From Chloroflexota bacterium (GTDB lineage: Bacteria > Chloroflexota > Anaerolineae > Aggregatilineales > Phototrophicaceae): 64,000 nt of DNA. Shown here piece by piece: positions 63,330 through 64,000 of this stretch. Position 1 is the first letter of the stretch; each line of letters opens with the position of its first letter. Below the pieces are notes generated by a model, which was given only the letters and a program-made list of their open reading frames with translations, searched no databases and had not been told where the DNA came from. The position numbers were made by a program, and so were the translations under genes. Where the stretch lies: the NCBI GenBank assembly GCA_016223085.1, contig JACRPS010000003.1, forward strand, positions 1,050,274 to 1,114,273, read 5' to 3'.

Positions 63330-64000
63330 ATGAATTCCACGAAGGTTGGTCCGCGTACCGTTGTTACTTTAATCATTGTCGGTGTTCTTCTGATCGTCGG
63401 CGGCTTCCTGATCTCGCAGGCGACACCGCTGATCTTCCCCGTTGAAGCGTCTGCCGAAGCCCGGCAGATTGACCAGTTGTTCCGGATTGCCCTCTTGATC
63501 GGCGGCGCGATCTTCCTGCTGGTGCAGGGGCTGCTGGCCTATTCGGTCTGGCGCTTCCGCGCCCGCGCCGGCGATTTAAGCGATGGGCCGAACATTCACG
63601 GCAATACCACGCTCGAAATCGTCTGGACGGCGATTCCGGCGGTGATCGTGGTGGTGCTCACGGTGCTTAGTTACAGTGTATGGACGAGCATCCAGAGCGT
63701 CAAGCCGGACGAGCAGGCGGTGGAAGTCCAGGGGGCGCGCTTTAACTGGGCCTTCACCTATTCAACGCCCGACCCGCGTGACTCCAGCAAAACGCTGTCG
63801 TTTAAATCCACCGAACTGCACACCTATATCGGACGCCCGGTGCGGCTGGAAATGCGGACGCAGGACGTGATACATTCGTTCTGGGTGCCGGCCATGCGCA
63901 TCAAGCAGGACGTGATTCCGGGGCGCGTGACCGAGTACCGCTTTACGCCGGTGGAAGCCGCCGGCGAAACCTACCCGGCGCGGTATCCGATCCAATGCGC
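63330..64000 (+). CDS. cytochrome c oxidase subunit II, partial
   Basis: ATG 63330 with AGGA upstream; 223 codons are visible and the 3' end is outside. Two membrane segments (VVTLIIVGVLLIVGGFLI, IALLIGGAIFLLVQGLLAYSVW) and the TTLEIVWTAIPAVIVVVLTV block, then the CuA domain start with QDVIHSFWVPAMRIKQDVIP (first CuA ligand His) and YPARYPIQCA just before the expected Cys ligands. Passes electrons from cytochrome c to the haem-copper centre, so the host can respire oxygen. Confidence 0.93.
   Translation, partial: MNSTKVGPRTVVTLIIVGVLLIVGGFLISQATPLIFPVEASAEARQIDQLFRIALLIGGAIFLLVQGLLAYSVWRFRARAGDLSDGPNIHGNTTLEIVWTAIPAVIVVVLTVLSYSVWTSIQSVKPDEQAVEVQGARFNWAFTYSTPDPRDSSKTLSFKSTELHTYIGRPVRLEMRTQDVIHSFWVPAMRIKQDVIPGRVTEYRFTPVEAAGETYPARYPIQC

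Overview
GC-rich bacterial window of about 64 kb. It is almost entirely accessory carbohydrate catabolism and ends in the first part of a cytochrome c oxidase gene, so the host is probably an aerobic or microaerobic heterotroph. Gene content suggests a Chloroflexota (Anaerolineae-like) plant-polysaccharide degrader: many ABC sugar importers, GH32/GH13/GH106-like glycosidases, twin-arginine-type signal sequences, and families of intergenic palindromes. The phylum is inferred from style, not from a marker gene.

Layout: (1) 1-11.1 kb: a DUF6883-like fragment, a ketoglutarate-semialdehyde-type aldehyde dehydrogenase divergent from a GntR regulator, then a ribose-type ABC importer whose binding-protein gene is broken, a DUF4380 protein, a creatininase-family amidohydrolase and a URO-D/corrinoid fusion protein. 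(2) 11.1-16 kb: HxlR regulator with a divergent drug-efflux MFS gene and a clear operator, an M28 peptidase and an MDR dehydrogenase. (3) 16-32 kb, minus strand: LacI regulator, ABC importer (binding protein and two permeases), exported GH13, Zn dehydrogenase, a large GH106-like hydrolase, a ferritin-like protein, a URO-D/MtaA-like protein and a GH-like protein. (4) 32.3-48.2 kb: a D-apiose locus. On the minus strand are apnL, oiaX (a RuBisCO-like protein) and oiaK. On the plus strand, divergent from a shared promoter region, are a GntR regulator, an ABC importer, apnO, an epimerase-like protein, oiaC, apsD and a URO-D-like protein. This gives D-apiose -> apionolactone -> apionate -> 3-oxo-isoapionate, followed by either OiaC (to erythrulose) or OiaK/OiaX (to 3-phosphoglycerate and glycolate). 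oiaK carries an in-frame amber codon, so only the OiaC branch looks intact. The importer ATPase also has an in-frame amber. (5) 48.2-58.6 kb: a fructan/sucrose operon under a LacI regulator: GH32, binding protein, two permeases, a divergent GroEL-like protein lacking the catalytic Asp398 equivalent, a six-Asp-box propeller protein and an exported GH32. (6) 58.6-64 kb: MFS transporter, rhomboid protease, nucleotidyltransferase, lipoprotein, FHA protein and the start of cytochrome c oxidase subunit II.

Across the window about 18 complete and 2 partial copies of a palindrome with GTAGGG...CCCTAC ends sit between genes. In three cases a copy or remnant supplies a gene's stop codon. Three genes of the apiose and ribose-type systems are broken, which may be real decay, strain mixture or assembly error. 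TAG is used as an ordinary stop elsewhere, so the ambers do not indicate a changed code.
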